Shown here in pieces: positions 1 through 9,582 of a stretch of 64,000 bases of DNA. Position numbers and translations under genes: made by a program. The DNA is taken from positions 1,054,001 through 1,118,000 of the forward strand of contig NZ_CP042306.1 of assembly GCF_007859635.1 (NCBI RefSeq). Reading direction: 5' to 3'. This DNA is from Sphingomonas panacisoli. Its GTDB lineage: Bacteria; Pseudomonadota; Alphaproteobacteria; Sphingomonadales; Sphingomonadaceae. The notes under the pieces were generated by a model. It was given only the letters and a program-made list of their open reading frames with translations, was not told where the DNA came from and searched no databases. Every line of letters starts with the position of its first letter. The first letter of the stretch is position 1.

Positions 1-264
1 CATCGACATCGCTCGCCGCCAGCTTGCGCACGCGTTCGACGACGCCTGCCGAATCGGGACCGCGATCGACCAGGTCGCCCAGGAAGATGAGCGTGGTCGC
101 CAAGGGGGGCGAGCGGCATTGTCGGCGCCGATCTGCATCAGCAAATCGTCGAGCAGGTCGAGTCGACCATGGATATCGCCGATCGCATAGACGCGCTGGC
201 CCGACGGCATTTCGGGAGCCGCGATCGGCTCGGCGGCCCGGCGCTTGAAAAACTTGGCGATCAT
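1..264 (-). pseudogene. Metallophosphatase (Ser/Thr phosphatase/ApaH-like), N-terminal part, frameshifted
   Basis: The gene starts at ATG 264 on the minus strand and runs off the left edge of the window. It encodes a calcineurin-like metallophosphoesterase of the PP2A/ApaH type. The first frame carries the metal-binding motif GDIHG near residue 33. The second motif, GDLVDRGP, is present but in another frame. The frames change at a run of six G at 114-119 (plus strand), where one base seems to be missing. In either frame alone the enzyme loses a metal site, so the coding sequence is broken as it stands. Family membership is clear from the two motifs; substrate is unknown. It diverges from the peptidase gene at 349. 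Confidence 0.7.
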
Positions 265-348
265 CGTTCGACTATCGGGGGAAAGGCGACTGCATAGAAA
301 CCGCGTCCGCATCTGGCAAGGCACGCGGCGGTTCGCTACGAGAGGCCG

Positions 349-1332
349 GTGAAACTGTTTGTTCTGGCCGCGCTTGCGGCAATTGCGTCGACTCCCGCCG
401 ACAGCCCCAACGACGCGTTCTTCGGCGTATTGCGCAACGCCGACACGCGGCTAGCGACGATCGCGGAGCGGCTGACCATCGCCAACGTCGAACTGTGCGA
501 TCAGCGGCAGCCGGCGCTCGGCATGGTGCTGCACAGCCTGCGCCAGTATCGCGAATCGGACTGGCCGACGGTGAAGCGCGTGTTCGGTTTTCGCGCGCCG
601 GTGGCGGTGGAAGGGGTGATCGATGGAGGCGCGGCGCAAGGGGCGGGGGTCGCCGCCAACGACGCGGTCCTCGCGATCGGCGACCATCCGCTGCCAAGCG
701 CCGTCGCGGACGGATCGAAGCCTGCGAGTACGGACCGCGATCGCGCCCTCGCGCTGATCGACTCGACGCCATCGGATCGGCCGCTGGCGATCACCTTCGA
801 CCATGACGGCCAGACCGTGCGCCGCGAACTCGCGCCGCGCGTCGCGTGCAAATCGCGGTTCGAAATCGTCATCGGCAACGGCTACGATGCCCAGGCCGAC
901 GGCACCATTGTCCAGCTCGGCGAGAAGTTCTTCGAAGGTATGTCCGACGAGGAAATCGCCGTCGTCGTTGCGCATGAGTTCGCGCACAACATCCTGCGCC
1001 ACCGCGCGCGCCTCGATGCGGCGGGCATATCGCGGGGCATCGCGGCGGAGTTCGGGCGCAACGCGCGATTGATCCGCGAGACCGAGGATCAGGCGGACGA
1101 ACTCAGCGTCTATCTGCTGGCGAACGCCGGCTACGATCCGCTGGCGCCTGGGCGCTTCTGGCGCAAGTGGGGTGGCAAGATCGGAACGGAAGGGATTTTC
1201 CGCAGCCGAACGCATGCGTCGGGGAAAAGCCGCGCAAAAGCGATGGACGTGGTCGCGAAGACGGCTAAACCTAGTGCCGATCAGCCCATCATTCCCGCTA
1301 TGTTGTCCGCACGCAGCCAGCCACTTCGTTGA
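349..1332 (+). CDS. M48-like metallopeptidase with PDZ-like region, exported
   Basis: The 327-residue protein starts at GTG 349, with GAGAGG just upstream. It has a short hydrophobic N-terminus that could be a signal peptide. A PDZ-like stretch (about residues 85-165) precedes a zinc-protease core. The core shows the HEFAH form of HExxH near residue 209 and a downstream TEDQADEL helix that would supply the third zinc ligand, as in M48 peptidases. A periplasmic or membrane-associated protein quality-control role is likely but inferred. The gene diverges from the phosphatase and precedes the exopolysaccharide operon. Confidence 0.75.
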   Translation: MKLFVLAALAAIASTPADSPNDAFFGVLRNADTRLATIAERLTIANVELCDQRQPALGMVLHSLRQYRESDWPTVKRVFGFRAPVAVEGVIDGGAAQGAGVAANDAVLAIGDHPLPSAVADGSKPASTDRDRALALIDSTPSDRPLAITFDHDGQTVRRELAPRVACKSRFEIVIGNGYDAQADGTIVQLGEKFFEGMSDEEIAVVVAHEFAHNILRHRARLDAAGISRGIAAEFGRNARLIRETEDQADELSVYLLANAGYDPLAPGRFWRKWGGKIGTEGIFRSRTHASGKSRAKAMDVVAKTAKPSADQPIIPAMLSARSQPLR

Positions 1333-1382
1333 AATCCGAATGGCCTCTTTTCGCCGCAAATCGATCTGTGTAACGCGTCGAT

Positions 1383-2777
1383 ATGGCTCTCCCTAAAATC
1401 GACATCGGCCTGACGCGTAGCGAGCGGCTGCCCGCTATATTGCTCGTCATTTTGTTTGTGGCGCTTTGTGCAGCAGGCGGCGCATCGCGAGACGATGTAT
1501 TGGCGCAAGCGGTAATCCGCGGATTTGCCGTCATGGCGATGTTCGTACAAGTCGTGGCGGGCCGTGCGCCCGAATTGAGCCGCTACCGCGCCTGTTCATG
1601 GTTGCTGGGCGCGATGGTAGCCGTGGCGGCGCTGCAACTCGTTCCATTGCCCCCTCAGATTTGGACGGCGTTGCCGGGCAGAGGCCTTATCGCGTCGTCG
1701 CCGCTTGGCGGGGAAGGCTGGCGGCCGATGAATCTGGTACCCGATGCGGGGTGGAATTCGCTTTTTTCTCTGCTGGTACCGCTTAGCGTCCTTGTGTTGT
1801 TGTCGTCACTCGAAAACAGGACGGTCAGACGAGTTCAATATTTGTTGATCGCGGTGGTTCTGTTCAGTGCGCTTCTCGCGCTTCTTCAAGCCGCTGGCAG
1901 CGCGCCCGAAAATCCGCTCATCAACGGATCGACGGATGACTATGGCGGTATGTTCGCCAATCGAAACCACCAAGCAGTATTTCTGGCCATAGGCATCGTC
2001 GTGGCATGGTTCTGGGGGTTTCAACGCGGGGGGCATTGGCGTGACCGGCGGTTGTGGCTGGCAGTCTGTGTCGTTTTGCTATTGTCGGTTTCGATCCTGG
2101 TCACGGGGTCGCGGACAGGTGTCATTTTGGGCGGGGTGGCGATCATGGCCGGTCCGTTCCTGGCTCGACCCAGGCGAGGAAAACCCGCTGCGCGCAAGAC
2201 CGGTATTGCTTTATGGATCGGGATATCGCTGATCATCGCGGTCGGGGTCTTGCTCCTGTCCAGTTACTTCGGGCGTGCGGCTTCCCTGAATCGGGCAACT
2301 ACGCTTAATTTGGACGCAGATTTTCGACTGCGCGCCTTGCCGACCGTTCTAGAGATCGCGAAAACATATTTCCCGTTCGGCGCAGGCCTGGGTTCGTTCG
2401 ATCCTGTATTTCGCAGCGCCGAACCGTTCGCGTTGTTGGAGCCGACATATTTCAACCACGCACACAATGATCTTTTGGAAACAGTGATCGAAACGGGGAT
2501 ATTCGGTCCGATCATCCTCCTCACCGCGTTGATTTGGTTGTTCCGTCGCATGATCGTCATGTTTTCGGAAAGCGGCGAAAATGCGAGAATGGGTCGATTG
2601 GGCGCGCTGATCGTGGGGCTCGTCGTCGTTGCCAGCGTGTCCGACTATCCGGTGCGCACACCGATGTTCATGGTGATCATGATGGTGGCGGGCTGTTGGC
2701 TGACCGGGTCCTCACCCAATCGTAGCGAACCTGACGCCGCCGGGAGCGCTTTACCGTCCAGCGGCAAGTTCCTATAG
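1383..2777 (+). CDS. O-antigen ligase/Wzy-like polysaccharide polymerase
   Basis: This 464-residue protein is almost wholly hydrophobic, with about ten to twelve predicted membrane helices. It matches the O-antigen ligase/polymerase family (Wzy_C). Family features include GSRTGV near residue 240 and HNDLLE near residue 360, on either side of a periplasmic loop. Such proteins join lipid-linked repeat units at the periplasmic face of the inner membrane. Its place directly before Wza- and Wzc-like genes makes exopolysaccharide polymerisation more likely than lipopolysaccharide ligation. It is the first gene of the operon. Confidence 0.8.
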   Translation: MALPKIDIGLTRSERLPAILLVILFVALCAAGGASRDDVLAQAVIRGFAVMAMFVQVVAGRAPELSRYRACSWLLGAMVAVAALQLVPLPPQIWTALPGRGLIASSPLGGEGWRPMNLVPDAGWNSLFSLLVPLSVLVLLSSLENRTVRRVQYLLIAVVLFSALLALLQAAGSAPENPLINGSTDDYGGMFANRNHQAVFLAIGIVVAWFWGFQRGGHWRDRRLWLAVCVVLLLSVSILVTGSRTGVILGGVAIMAGPFLARPRRGKPAARKTGIALWIGISLIIAVGVLLLSSYFGRAASLNRATTLNLDADFRLRALPTVLEIAKTYFPFGAGLGSFDPVFRSAEPFALLEPTYFNHAHNDLLETVIETGIFGPIILLTALIWLFRRMIVMFSESGENARMGRLGALIVGLVVVASVSDYPVRTPMFMVIMMVAGCWLTGSSPNRSEPDAAGSALPSSGKFL

Positions 2778-2812
2778 GGCCTAACTCCCAGATTGAATGG
2801 AATGTTTCGACT

Positions 2813-3532
2813 ATGCGCTTTGCTGTCGCCTGCACGTCGTTTGCGGCCTTGACGTTATCGGCCTGTGCAGGCCACCCGCCCATCAAAAGCACGGCGTCGC
2901 TGACAGTGGTCGATGACGTCGCTGGACTACCTGCGCCCGAACGCGCTGACCTCGTTATTGGCGATCGACCCAGTCTGATCGGTCCGCTCGACACGATCAG
3001 CGTCGAAGTGTTCGGTTTGCCTGATTTAAGCCGCGAGGCACAGGTTGATGCTAGTGGCCGCATCGCCATGCCTCTGGTCGGCACCATCGACGCGCGAGGC
3101 AAGACTGCTGACGAGCTTTCGCGCTCGATCGAAACGGCCCTTGCCCAGCAGTATATTCGCGATCCGAAGGTGACGATCAATATCAAGAATTCGGTCAGTC
3201 AGGTTGTGACGGTCGATGGAGCGGTGATCGAACCAGGTCTTTACCCCGTCACAAATCAGATGACCTTGATGCGCGCCGTGGCATCCGCGAAGGGGTTGTC
3301 CGAATACGCCAAGGTGAATGATGTGGTCATATTGCGTACGGTGTCCGGGAAGCGTTTGGCCGGCCTCTACAACCTCGCCGCTATCCGACGCGGATATTAT
3401 GCAGACCCTGCAATATACGCCAACGACGTGATAATTGTCGGTGATTCTCCGCAACGGCGCTTGTTTAAAGATTTTGTGTCGCTGGCTCCTCTTCTCGCAG
3501 CTCCGCTCGTAGCAGTTTTGAACTCAAAATAG
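2813..3532 (+). CDS. Polysaccharide export lipoprotein, Wza/OMA family
   Basis: The 239-residue protein has a lipoprotein signal peptide with the lipobox LSAC, so Cys18 is the likely lipidated residue. A polysaccharide-export (Poly_export) domain follows at about residues 45-120, then an SLBB-like domain at about 125-210. It is shorter than E. coli Wza (about 380 residues), as is common for alphaproteobacterial exporters with fewer SLBB repeats. It should form the outer-membrane or periplasmic channel for the polymer made by its operon partners. It lies 35 bases after the polymerase gene. Confidence 0.87.
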   Translation: MRFAVACTSFAALTLSACAGHPPIKSTASLTVVDDVAGLPAPERADLVIGDRPSLIGPLDTISVEVFGLPDLSREAQVDASGRIAMPLVGTIDARGKTADELSRSIETALAQQYIRDPKVTINIKNSVSQVVTVDGAVIEPGLYPVTNQMTLMRAVASAKGLSEYAKVNDVVILRTVSGKRLAGLYNLAAIRRGYYADPAIYANDVIIVGDSPQRRLFKDFVSLAPLLAAPLVAVLNSK

Positions 3533-3594
3533 TTACAGCCGCTGAAATCCCCTGACATGGCTCGCTGGCCACGATTCCAAAGTGATCATTGTAA

Positions 3595-5814
3595 ATGAAC
3601 AAGATTTCGACAGTAAATCTCTCCCCGCAGGCGCTTGAAGGCGCTGCAAGTCACGATTTCGACAATCGTGCAGTCCCGCTCATTCGCCAGTACATGCGGA
3701 TTGCTGTTCGCTGGCGTTGGGTTATCGCCGGCTTTACCGCTGGCTGCCTGGTGCTCGGCCTGATCGTAACGATGTTGACGACTCCCAAATATACGGCATC
3801 GACAGTGCTGGAAATTTCGCGTGAATCGAACAAAATCACCGAGATTCAGGGTGTCGAACGTGAAGCGAGTGTCGCGGATCAAGAATTCTATCAGACTCAA
3901 TATGGCCTGCTTCAGTCCCGAACTTTGTCTGAACGCGTGGCCAATCAGTTGAAACTGAGCGATGATCCTAAGTTCTTTCAGATGTTCGGTGCCAAGGTCA
4001 ACGGACCAGCTTTCGAGCAACTGAACGGCCGATACTCGCCGAGTGGTCGCGAGGAACGAACTCGTAGGGCGGGCGAGATTCTTCTTAAAAATGTTGGGGT
4101 TGCGCCTACGCGCCTATCGCGTCTGGTAGAGATCGACTTTACCAGTCCTGATCCCGGCCTGTCCGCGCGCGTAGCGAACACGTGGGCGGACAGCTTCATT
4201 CAAATTACGTTGGAACGGCGTTTCCAGGCGACGTCATACGCGCGAAAGTTTCTGGAAAGCCGTCTTGAGCAGTTGCGCATCAAACTTGAGGATTCCGAAC
4301 GCCAGTTGGTGGCATACGCAAGTGCGCAGAAGATCATCAATCTGCCCGGGACTACCGCTGCCGACGGTACGAGATTGCCAGACCGGTCGATCGATGTTGA
4401 CGACCTCGTCGCGCTCAACACCGCATTGTTGCAAGCGACCGCGGATCGAGTTCAGGCCGAGGCTCACTACCAACAGTCGAAACGCGGCGGCGTCGGTTCG
4501 GAACAGTTGCGCAACGACGCCGTCAACGGATTGCGGCAGAAGCGCGCGGAGCTTTCCGCCGAATATCAGCGGATGATGGTTCAGTTCGAACCTGGATATC
4601 CTGCAGCGAAGGCAGTTGCGGCCCAGATCGCGCAATTGGATAAGAATATCGGCCGGGAGGAGGCGCGCGCGAACGCGTCGGTAACGGACGAATATCGTGC
4701 TGCGGTCGATCGGGAGAACCAGCTCAAGACCAAGGTAGGCGGCTTGAAGGGCGATATTCTCGATCTGCGTCGGCGCAGTATTCAATACAACATATTTCAG
4801 CGCGAGGTGGATACCAACCGACAACTCTATGACGGCCTCCTTCAGCGCTATAAGGAAATCGGCGTTGCCGGCGGGGTCGGCGTAAATAACGTTTCGGTTG
4901 TCGACGCCGCCGACGTCCCTGTGAAACCGTCCAGCCCGCGAATGATACTCAACCTGGCGTTGTCCTTGTTCGCTGGTCTCGCGCTGGGCGGCTTGGCGGC
5001 ATTCGCTCTGGAGCAGATCGACGAGGCTGTCGCGGATCCCGAGGAAATCGAAGGAGAATTGGGTCTTTCGCTCTTGGGCGCGGTGCCGAAGTCGGTCGAT
5101 GTCGATCCGATCGTCTCGCTGTCGGACCGAAAGTCCGACGTGGTCGAGGCGTATCTTGCGGTGCAAACCAACTTGCAGTTTTCGACAGAGCACGGGGTGC
5201 CACGATCGTTGGCCGTTACGAGCACGCGGCCGGCGGAAGGCAAATCGACTACCGCCCTCGCGCTGGCCACGATGCTTGCCCGATCTGGAAAACGGGTGAT
5301 CCTGATCGACGGCGACATGCGTTCGCCGTCGGTTCATCACTTCGCCAAGGCGACGAATGCCAAGGGCCTCAGTAATTATCTGTCGGGATCGGACGATATC
5401 CGATCGCTGATCGTGCCAATTGCCGATTTGGAGTTGATGGCGATGCCGGCGGGGCCGATTCCGCCCAATGCGGCCGAACTGCTCACTGGCGAACGATTGG
5501 GCAAGCTCATCGCAGAATTGTTGGCGATGTTCGACCATGTGATCGTGGACTCTCCGCCGATCATGGGTCTTGCGGATGCCCCCTTGATCTGCAGCCGCGT
5601 CGAAGCCACCGTGTATGTTGTTGAATCCCACGGAATTCGTACCAGCCTGGTCCGAACGGCTCTAGCGCGTCTCTCGAGCGCGAGCGCGCACGTGGTCGGT
5701 GGCGTGTTGACCAAGTTCGAAGCGAAGCGCGCGCATTACGGCTACGGTTACGAGTACGGATATGGTTATGGCCGCGACAAGCGTGCCGAGACCAAGGCTC
5801 GAGAGGGGCGTTAG
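3595..5814 (+). CDS. Polysaccharide co-polymerase with bacterial tyrosine autokinase (Wzc/GumC-like)
   Basis: The 739-residue protein combines a Wzz chain-length domain (about residues 25-130), a long periplasmic coiled-coil region (about 200-410), a second membrane helix (about 445-470) and a cytoplasmic BY-kinase domain. Kinase motifs are a Walker A variant, PAEGKST (near 545), Walker A' LIDGDMR (near 570) and Walker B VIVDSPP (near 648). The tail ends in a Tyr-Gly cluster, YGYEYGYGYG, the expected autophosphorylation site. It controls chain length and couples polymerisation to export in the Wzy-dependent pathway. Confidence 0.9.
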   Translation: MNKISTVNLSPQALEGAASHDFDNRAVPLIRQYMRIAVRWRWVIAGFTAGCLVLGLIVTMLTTPKYTASTVLEISRESNKITEIQGVEREASVADQEFYQTQYGLLQSRTLSERVANQLKLSDDPKFFQMFGAKVNGPAFEQLNGRYSPSGREERTRRAGEILLKNVGVAPTRLSRLVEIDFTSPDPGLSARVANTWADSFIQITLERRFQATSYARKFLESRLEQLRIKLEDSERQLVAYASAQKIINLPGTTAADGTRLPDRSIDVDDLVALNTALLQATADRVQAEAHYQQSKRGGVGSEQLRNDAVNGLRQKRAELSAEYQRMMVQFEPGYPAAKAVAAQIAQLDKNIGREEARANASVTDEYRAAVDRENQLKTKVGGLKGDILDLRRRSIQYNIFQREVDTNRQLYDGLLQRYKEIGVAGGVGVNNVSVVDAADVPVKPSSPRMILNLALSLFAGLALGGLAAFALEQIDEAVADPEEIEGELGLSLLGAVPKSVDVDPIVSLSDRKSDVVEAYLAVQTNLQFSTEHGVPRSLAVTSTRPAEGKSTTALALATMLARSGKRVILIDGDMRSPSVHHFAKATNAKGLSNYLSGSDDIRSLIVPIADLELMAMPAGPIPPNAAELLTGERLGKLIAELLAMFDHVIVDSPPIMGLADAPLICSRVEATVYVVESHGIRTSLVRTALARLSSASAHVVGGVLTKFEAKRAHYGYGYEYGYGYGRDKRAETKAREGR

Positions 5815-5820
5815 TTCGCA

Positions 5821-7032
5821 ATGCTCAAAGGGCGTTTTCCGTTCGTCATCAGATGCCTTATCGGGTTGGTACTGGTCGGCGCCGGATATCTGGCGATCAT
5901 TCGCAACGTCGCTGCAGCTTGGTCAAAGGCCGATCCGGTATCTGCGATGTCGGTGTTCGGCGGCGATGCGCGCGTCATGGCTCGCGCGGCGCAAGTGATG
6001 ATGGAACGTCCGGCGGCGAACGGTAGCCAAGCGGCGGCCGTCGCGCTGGCTCGCAAGGCGCTTTCGCGTGACGGTACGGCGGTTTCCGCGGTCGATACGC
6101 TGGGACTTTCGGCGGCGCTGGCGGGAAACAATTCCGTGGCGAACAACTGGTTCGCTTATTCAGAGCGCCTGTCTCGCCGCGATCTGCCCACGCAATTGTA
6201 TCTACTGGAAAAGGCCGTGAATGACGGCAACGTGAAAGAGGCGTTACGGCATTACGATATCGCCCTGCGGTCTGCCAACGATAGTGGTACGTCGCTTCTC
6301 TTCCCGATCCTGCGGAACGCGACTTCAGATCCGCTTATTCGCCGTGAATTGGCGCAGACGTTGCGGGGAAAGCCGATTTGGTCGAGCGGTTTTTTGGTAG
6401 ATTTGGTGAGAAACGGCCCGGATTACAGCGCGGCGGCCGAGCTATTGCTAGACGCAAGGCGGGGTGGACTGCCGATCGAGCCTGATCTCGACGAAACCTT
6501 GCTGGGGAATCTCGTCGCGCGAGGAGAGACGGCGAGCGCTTGGCAATATTACAAGTCGATACATCCGGCCGCAGCGCGCGTCCTAATCAGAAATGGGACA
6601 TTCAAAAGTGTCGGTGCTGCCAGCACGCCGTTCGATTGGCAGCTGGTTCCCGGGAGTGGCGTTTCGGTGGAATTGGGTGCAGGCCAAGACGATCGAGGCT
6701 TGGACTACAGGCTGTCGCCGACGGTAGTGGCGACGGTTGCCCGTCAAACACTTCTGCTACCGCCTGGTCGATATCGTCTCGACAGTGTACTTCGCGAAGC
6801 CTCGCAAATGCTTAAATCCGGTCCGTATTGGGAACTGAAATGTGGCGACGAGCGGTCTCTGGCGTCGCTGGAAATGGGCGGACCGATCGAAAACAGTAAA
6901 AAGTTTTCGATCGACTTTACCGTGCCGCCAAAGTGCGAAACCCAATCGTTGGCCTTGACGGTGCGTGCGAGCGACGACGTGCAAGGAGCGACGGGCCTCG
7001 TCGATTCCGTATCGGTTATGAGGCTGCAATGA
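5821..7032 (+). CDS. Uncharacterised exopolysaccharide-operon protein, membrane-anchored
   Basis: I do not recognise this 403-residue family. It begins with one hydrophobic segment (about residues 10-28) that could anchor it in the inner membrane with the bulk in the periplasm. The middle (about 45-250) is alanine-rich and helical in a way that resembles TPR-type solenoid repeats. The last 140 residues look beta-rich and contain two cysteines, suggesting a carbohydrate-binding-like sandwich. It starts six bases after the autokinase gene and overlaps the next gene. Position suggests a role in polymer assembly or secretion, which is inference. Confidence 0.6.
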   Translation: MLKGRFPFVIRCLIGLVLVGAGYLAIIRNVAAAWSKADPVSAMSVFGGDARVMARAAQVMMERPAANGSQAAAVALARKALSRDGTAVSAVDTLGLSAALAGNNSVANNWFAYSERLSRRDLPTQLYLLEKAVNDGNVKEALRHYDIALRSANDSGTSLLFPILRNATSDPLIRRELAQTLRGKPIWSSGFLVDLVRNGPDYSAAAELLLDARRGGLPIEPDLDETLLGNLVARGETASAWQYYKSIHPAAARVLIRNGTFKSVGAASTPFDWQLVPGSGVSVELGAGQDDRGLDYRLSPTVVATVARQTLLLPPGRYRLDSVLREASQMLKSGPYWELKCGDERSLASLEMGGPIENSKKFSIDFTVPPKCETQSLALTVRASDDVQGATGLVDSVSVMRLQ

Positions 7033-7319
7033 TCTCGCTTCGACACCTTTGCGTGGTGTGGGCAAGTCCCTTGATGGTCATGCTCGCTGCCACCAGCGCA
7101 AACGCGCAAGATAAAGATGGTCGAACTCTCAAGGAATATGGCAGCCGCGTTGGCGACCGCGATCAAGATCCGGATGACGTCAGGTTAATCCAACGAGCAA
7201 ATCAGCGGATTAACACGCGGATCGATAGTCGACTAAATAACAGGTTGGATCGCTTCGTTCGACCCAAGGCGGACGATAAATCTGCTACCACGCTTCCGAA
7301 CGCAGAAGGTACTAAGTAG
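7029..7319 (+). CDS. Small secreted protein of the exopolysaccharide operon
   Basis: The predicted 96-residue product starts at ATG 7029, which overlaps the preceding stop as ATGA, so translation is probably coupled. A signal peptide ends near ANAQ (about residue 26). The mature part is charged and short, with an Arg/Asn-rich stretch (QRINTRIDSRLNNRLDR) that should be helical. No domain is recognised. An upstream in-frame start at 6933 exists but lies well inside the previous gene. It is the last plus-strand gene before the epimerase genes on the other strand. Confidence 0.6.
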   Translation: MISLRHLCVVWASPLMVMLAATSANAQDKDGRTLKEYGSRVGDRDQDPDDVRLIQRANQRINTRIDSRLNNRLDRFVRPKADDKSATTLPNAEGTK

Positions 7320-7351
7320 TCGCCAGCATGAGATTTCTTTGCGTAGCGCGA

Positions 7352-8353
7352 TTAAGATCGACCTGAATAGTTGTCGCGATACCACCGTACGAAGGCGGGG
7401 ACGCCGACCGATAGCGGCGTTGACGGTGCATATCCCGTGAGGCGTTGCAACAGTTCGGCCGACGCTTCCGTCGCTGGTACGTCACCTGGCTGCATGGGCA
7501 TGAGATTGAGGATCGCCGGCTTGCCCATCGCGCGCTCGATTTCGGCTATATAGTTCATGAGCTTCACCGGCTCGCCTTGGCCGATATTGACGACGCGCCA
7601 CGGTGCGACGGGCGATAGGCTATCGCCGTCGACCGGTTCCCTGCCAGGGATGGCATCGGCCAGCCGAACGACAGCTTCGGCGAGATCTTCCACATAGGTA
7701 AAATCGCGAACCATGTCGCCGCGATTGTAAACGTCGAGAGGTTTACCCTCGTCGATCGCCTTGGCGAACTTGAACAATGCCATGTCGGGGCGGCCCCATG
7801 GGCCATAGACCGTGAAGAAGCGAAAGAACGTGATCGGCACGCCGAACAGATGGGCGTAGCTGTGCCCCATCAGCTCTGTCGCGCCCTTGGTCGCAGCGTA
7901 GAAGGTGAGCGGGGTCGCGATCTTCTGCCCTTCGTCGAACGGCATGTCGGTATTGGCGCCGTAGACCGAGCTGGTGGAAGCCGCGAGCAGATGGCGGGGC
8001 TGCGTGCGGCGCGCGAGTTCGAGGACGTTGAACGTTCCGATCAGATTGGCCTGAACATAGGTTTCGGGATGATCGATCGAATAGCGAACGCCGGCCTGCG
8101 CGGCGAGGTGGATCACCACGTCGGGGCGAAACGATTCCCATTCGGCGCCGAACGCCGCCATGTCGTCCACGCCGACGCGCGCGACGCGGAAATTGGCGTG
8201 ATTCGACAGGATGTCGTTGCGCTGCTCCTTCAACGCGACGTCGTAATATTCGGAAAAATTGTCGATCCCGAGCACGTCGTGGCCAGCCTGTAGAAGGCGG
8301 CTCGCGACATGGAAGCCAATGAACCCGGCGGACCCGGTGACGAGAAACTTCAC
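7352..8353 (-). CDS. NAD-dependent nucleotide-sugar epimerase (UDP-glucuronate 4-epimerase-like)
   Basis: The 333-residue protein is an extended short-chain dehydrogenase. It has the Rossmann motif GSAGFIG at the N-terminus, the catalytic pair Ser (STSSVYG) and YAATK, and the SEYYD region typical of UDP-glucuronate 4-epimerases (CapI/LpsL type). It would convert UDP-glucuronate to UDP-galacturonate in the cytoplasm for polysaccharide assembly. Its start overlaps the 3' end of the UDP-GlcNAc 2-epimerase gene by four bases, so the two form an operon facing the exopolysaccharide genes. The exact sugar substrate is inferred. Confidence 0.82.
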   Translation of the reverse strand: MKFLVTGSAGFIGFHVASRLLQAGHDVLGIDNFSEYYDVALKEQRNDILSNHANFRVARVGVDDMAAFGAEWESFRPDVVIHLAAQAGVRYSIDHPETYVQANLIGTFNVLELARRTQPRHLLAASTSSVYGANTDMPFDEGQKIATPLTFYAATKGATELMGHSYAHLFGVPITFFRFFTVYGPWGRPDMALFKFAKAIDEGKPLDVYNRGDMVRDFTYVEDLAEAVVRLADAIPGREPVDGDSLSPVAPWRVVNIGQGEPVKLMNYIAEIERAMGKPAILNLMPMQPGDVPATEASAELLQRLTGYAPSTPLSVGVPAFVRWYRDNYSGRS

Positions 8354-9477
8354 AGGCTGTCCTTCACGATCGCGGCAATCCGCCCCGCCGCATGGCCGTC
8401 GCCGAACGGATTATGCGCTTGCGCCATCGCGGTATAGGCCGTGTCGTCGTCGAGCAGTCGACCGACCTCTGCAACGATCCGATCCTCGTCGGTGCCGATC
8501 AGCTTGGCGGTACCGGCCGTGACGCCCTCGGGGCGCTCGGTCGTGTCGCGCATTACCAGCACAGGCTTGCCGAGCGCCGGTGCTTCTTCCTGCACACCAC
8601 CCGAATCGGTCAGCGCGAGATGGCACAGGCCGAGCGCGCGAATGAAATGCGGATAGTCGAGCGGGTCGATCCGCGCGACATTGGGCCGGTCGCCCAGGAT
8701 CGCATCCATCACGCTGCCGACATTGGGGTTGGGATGCATGGGGAACAGTATCGCGACGTCATCGCGCGCGGCGACGCGGGCGATGGCGCGGGCGATATTC
8801 TCCATGCCGCCACCGAAATTCTCGCGGCGATGCGTCGTGACGAGCACGATGCGCTTGCCCGCGAACCGCTCGGCGATCGGGTCGAGCCCCGCGGCGAGCG
8901 ACGGGTCGGCCGCGATCCGTTCGCTGGTCCAATGCAGCGCGTCGATCACAGTGTTGCCAGTGACGTGGATCGTCGCCGGATCGATATTCTCCGCCTTCAG
9001 CGCGGCCGCGGCGGTTTCGGTCGGCGCGAAATGCTGATCGGCGATCGGCGCGACGATGCGGCGATTCACCTCCTCGGGCCACGGCTGGTAGATGTCGCCC
9101 GAGCGCAAGCCCGCCTCGACATGCCCGACCGGCACCTTGCGATAGTAGGCAGCCAGCGCCCCGACCATCGCGGTCGCGGTATCGCCCTGGACCAGCACAC
9201 GGTCTGGCTGCTCGGCGTCCATCACCTCGCCCAAACCAGTCAGCAGTTTGGCGGTTAGCCGGTCGAGTGTCTGGCCCGGCTCCATCAGGTCGAGGTCGAT
9301 ATCGGGCGTCAGCCCGGCGATCGACATGACCTGATCGAGCAGCCCACGATGCTGCGCCGTCACGCAGGTCCGCACCTTGAGGCCCGGCGTCGTGGTCAAG
9401 GCGTTGATCACCGGGAACAGCTTGATCGCCTCCGGGCGCGTTCCGAAGATGACGAGAATTTTGCGTGCGTCAGGCAT
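8350..9477 (-). CDS. wecB: UDP-N-acetylglucosamine 2-epimerase (non-hydrolysing)
   Basis: The 375-residue protein has the usual family length and signature regions: GTRPEAIK near the N-terminus, EAGLRSGD in the middle and TDSGGVQEEA near the C-terminus. It interconverts UDP-GlcNAc and UDP-ManNAc, supplying ManNAc-type sugars for surface polysaccharides. It is the first gene of a two-gene minus-strand operon with the downstream epimerase and diverges from galU across about 105 bases that must carry both promoters. Confidence 0.9.
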   Translation of the reverse strand: MPDARKILVIFGTRPEAIKLFPVINALTTTPGLKVRTCVTAQHRGLLDQVMSIAGLTPDIDLDLMEPGQTLDRLTAKLLTGLGEVMDAEQPDRVLVQGDTATAMVGALAAYYRKVPVGHVEAGLRSGDIYQPWPEEVNRRIVAPIADQHFAPTETAAAALKAENIDPATIHVTGNTVIDALHWTSERIAADPSLAAGLDPIAERFAGKRIVLVTTHRRENFGGGMENIARAIARVAARDDVAILFPMHPNPNVGSVMDAILGDRPNVARIDPLDYPHFIRALGLCHLALTDSGGVQEEAPALGKPVLVMRDTTERPEGVTAGTAKLIGTDEDRIVAEVGRLLDDDTAYTAMAQAHNPFGDGHAAGRIAAIVKDSL

Positions 9478-9582
9478 GATGTCCGACTAATCCGTTCTTC
9501 ATTAATTGGCGGCTAGGCAAGCCGCGAATTGCGACCTCATCGGCGGCTTTAACCGCCCGCCGGCCAGAATTCGAGAGCAGGA

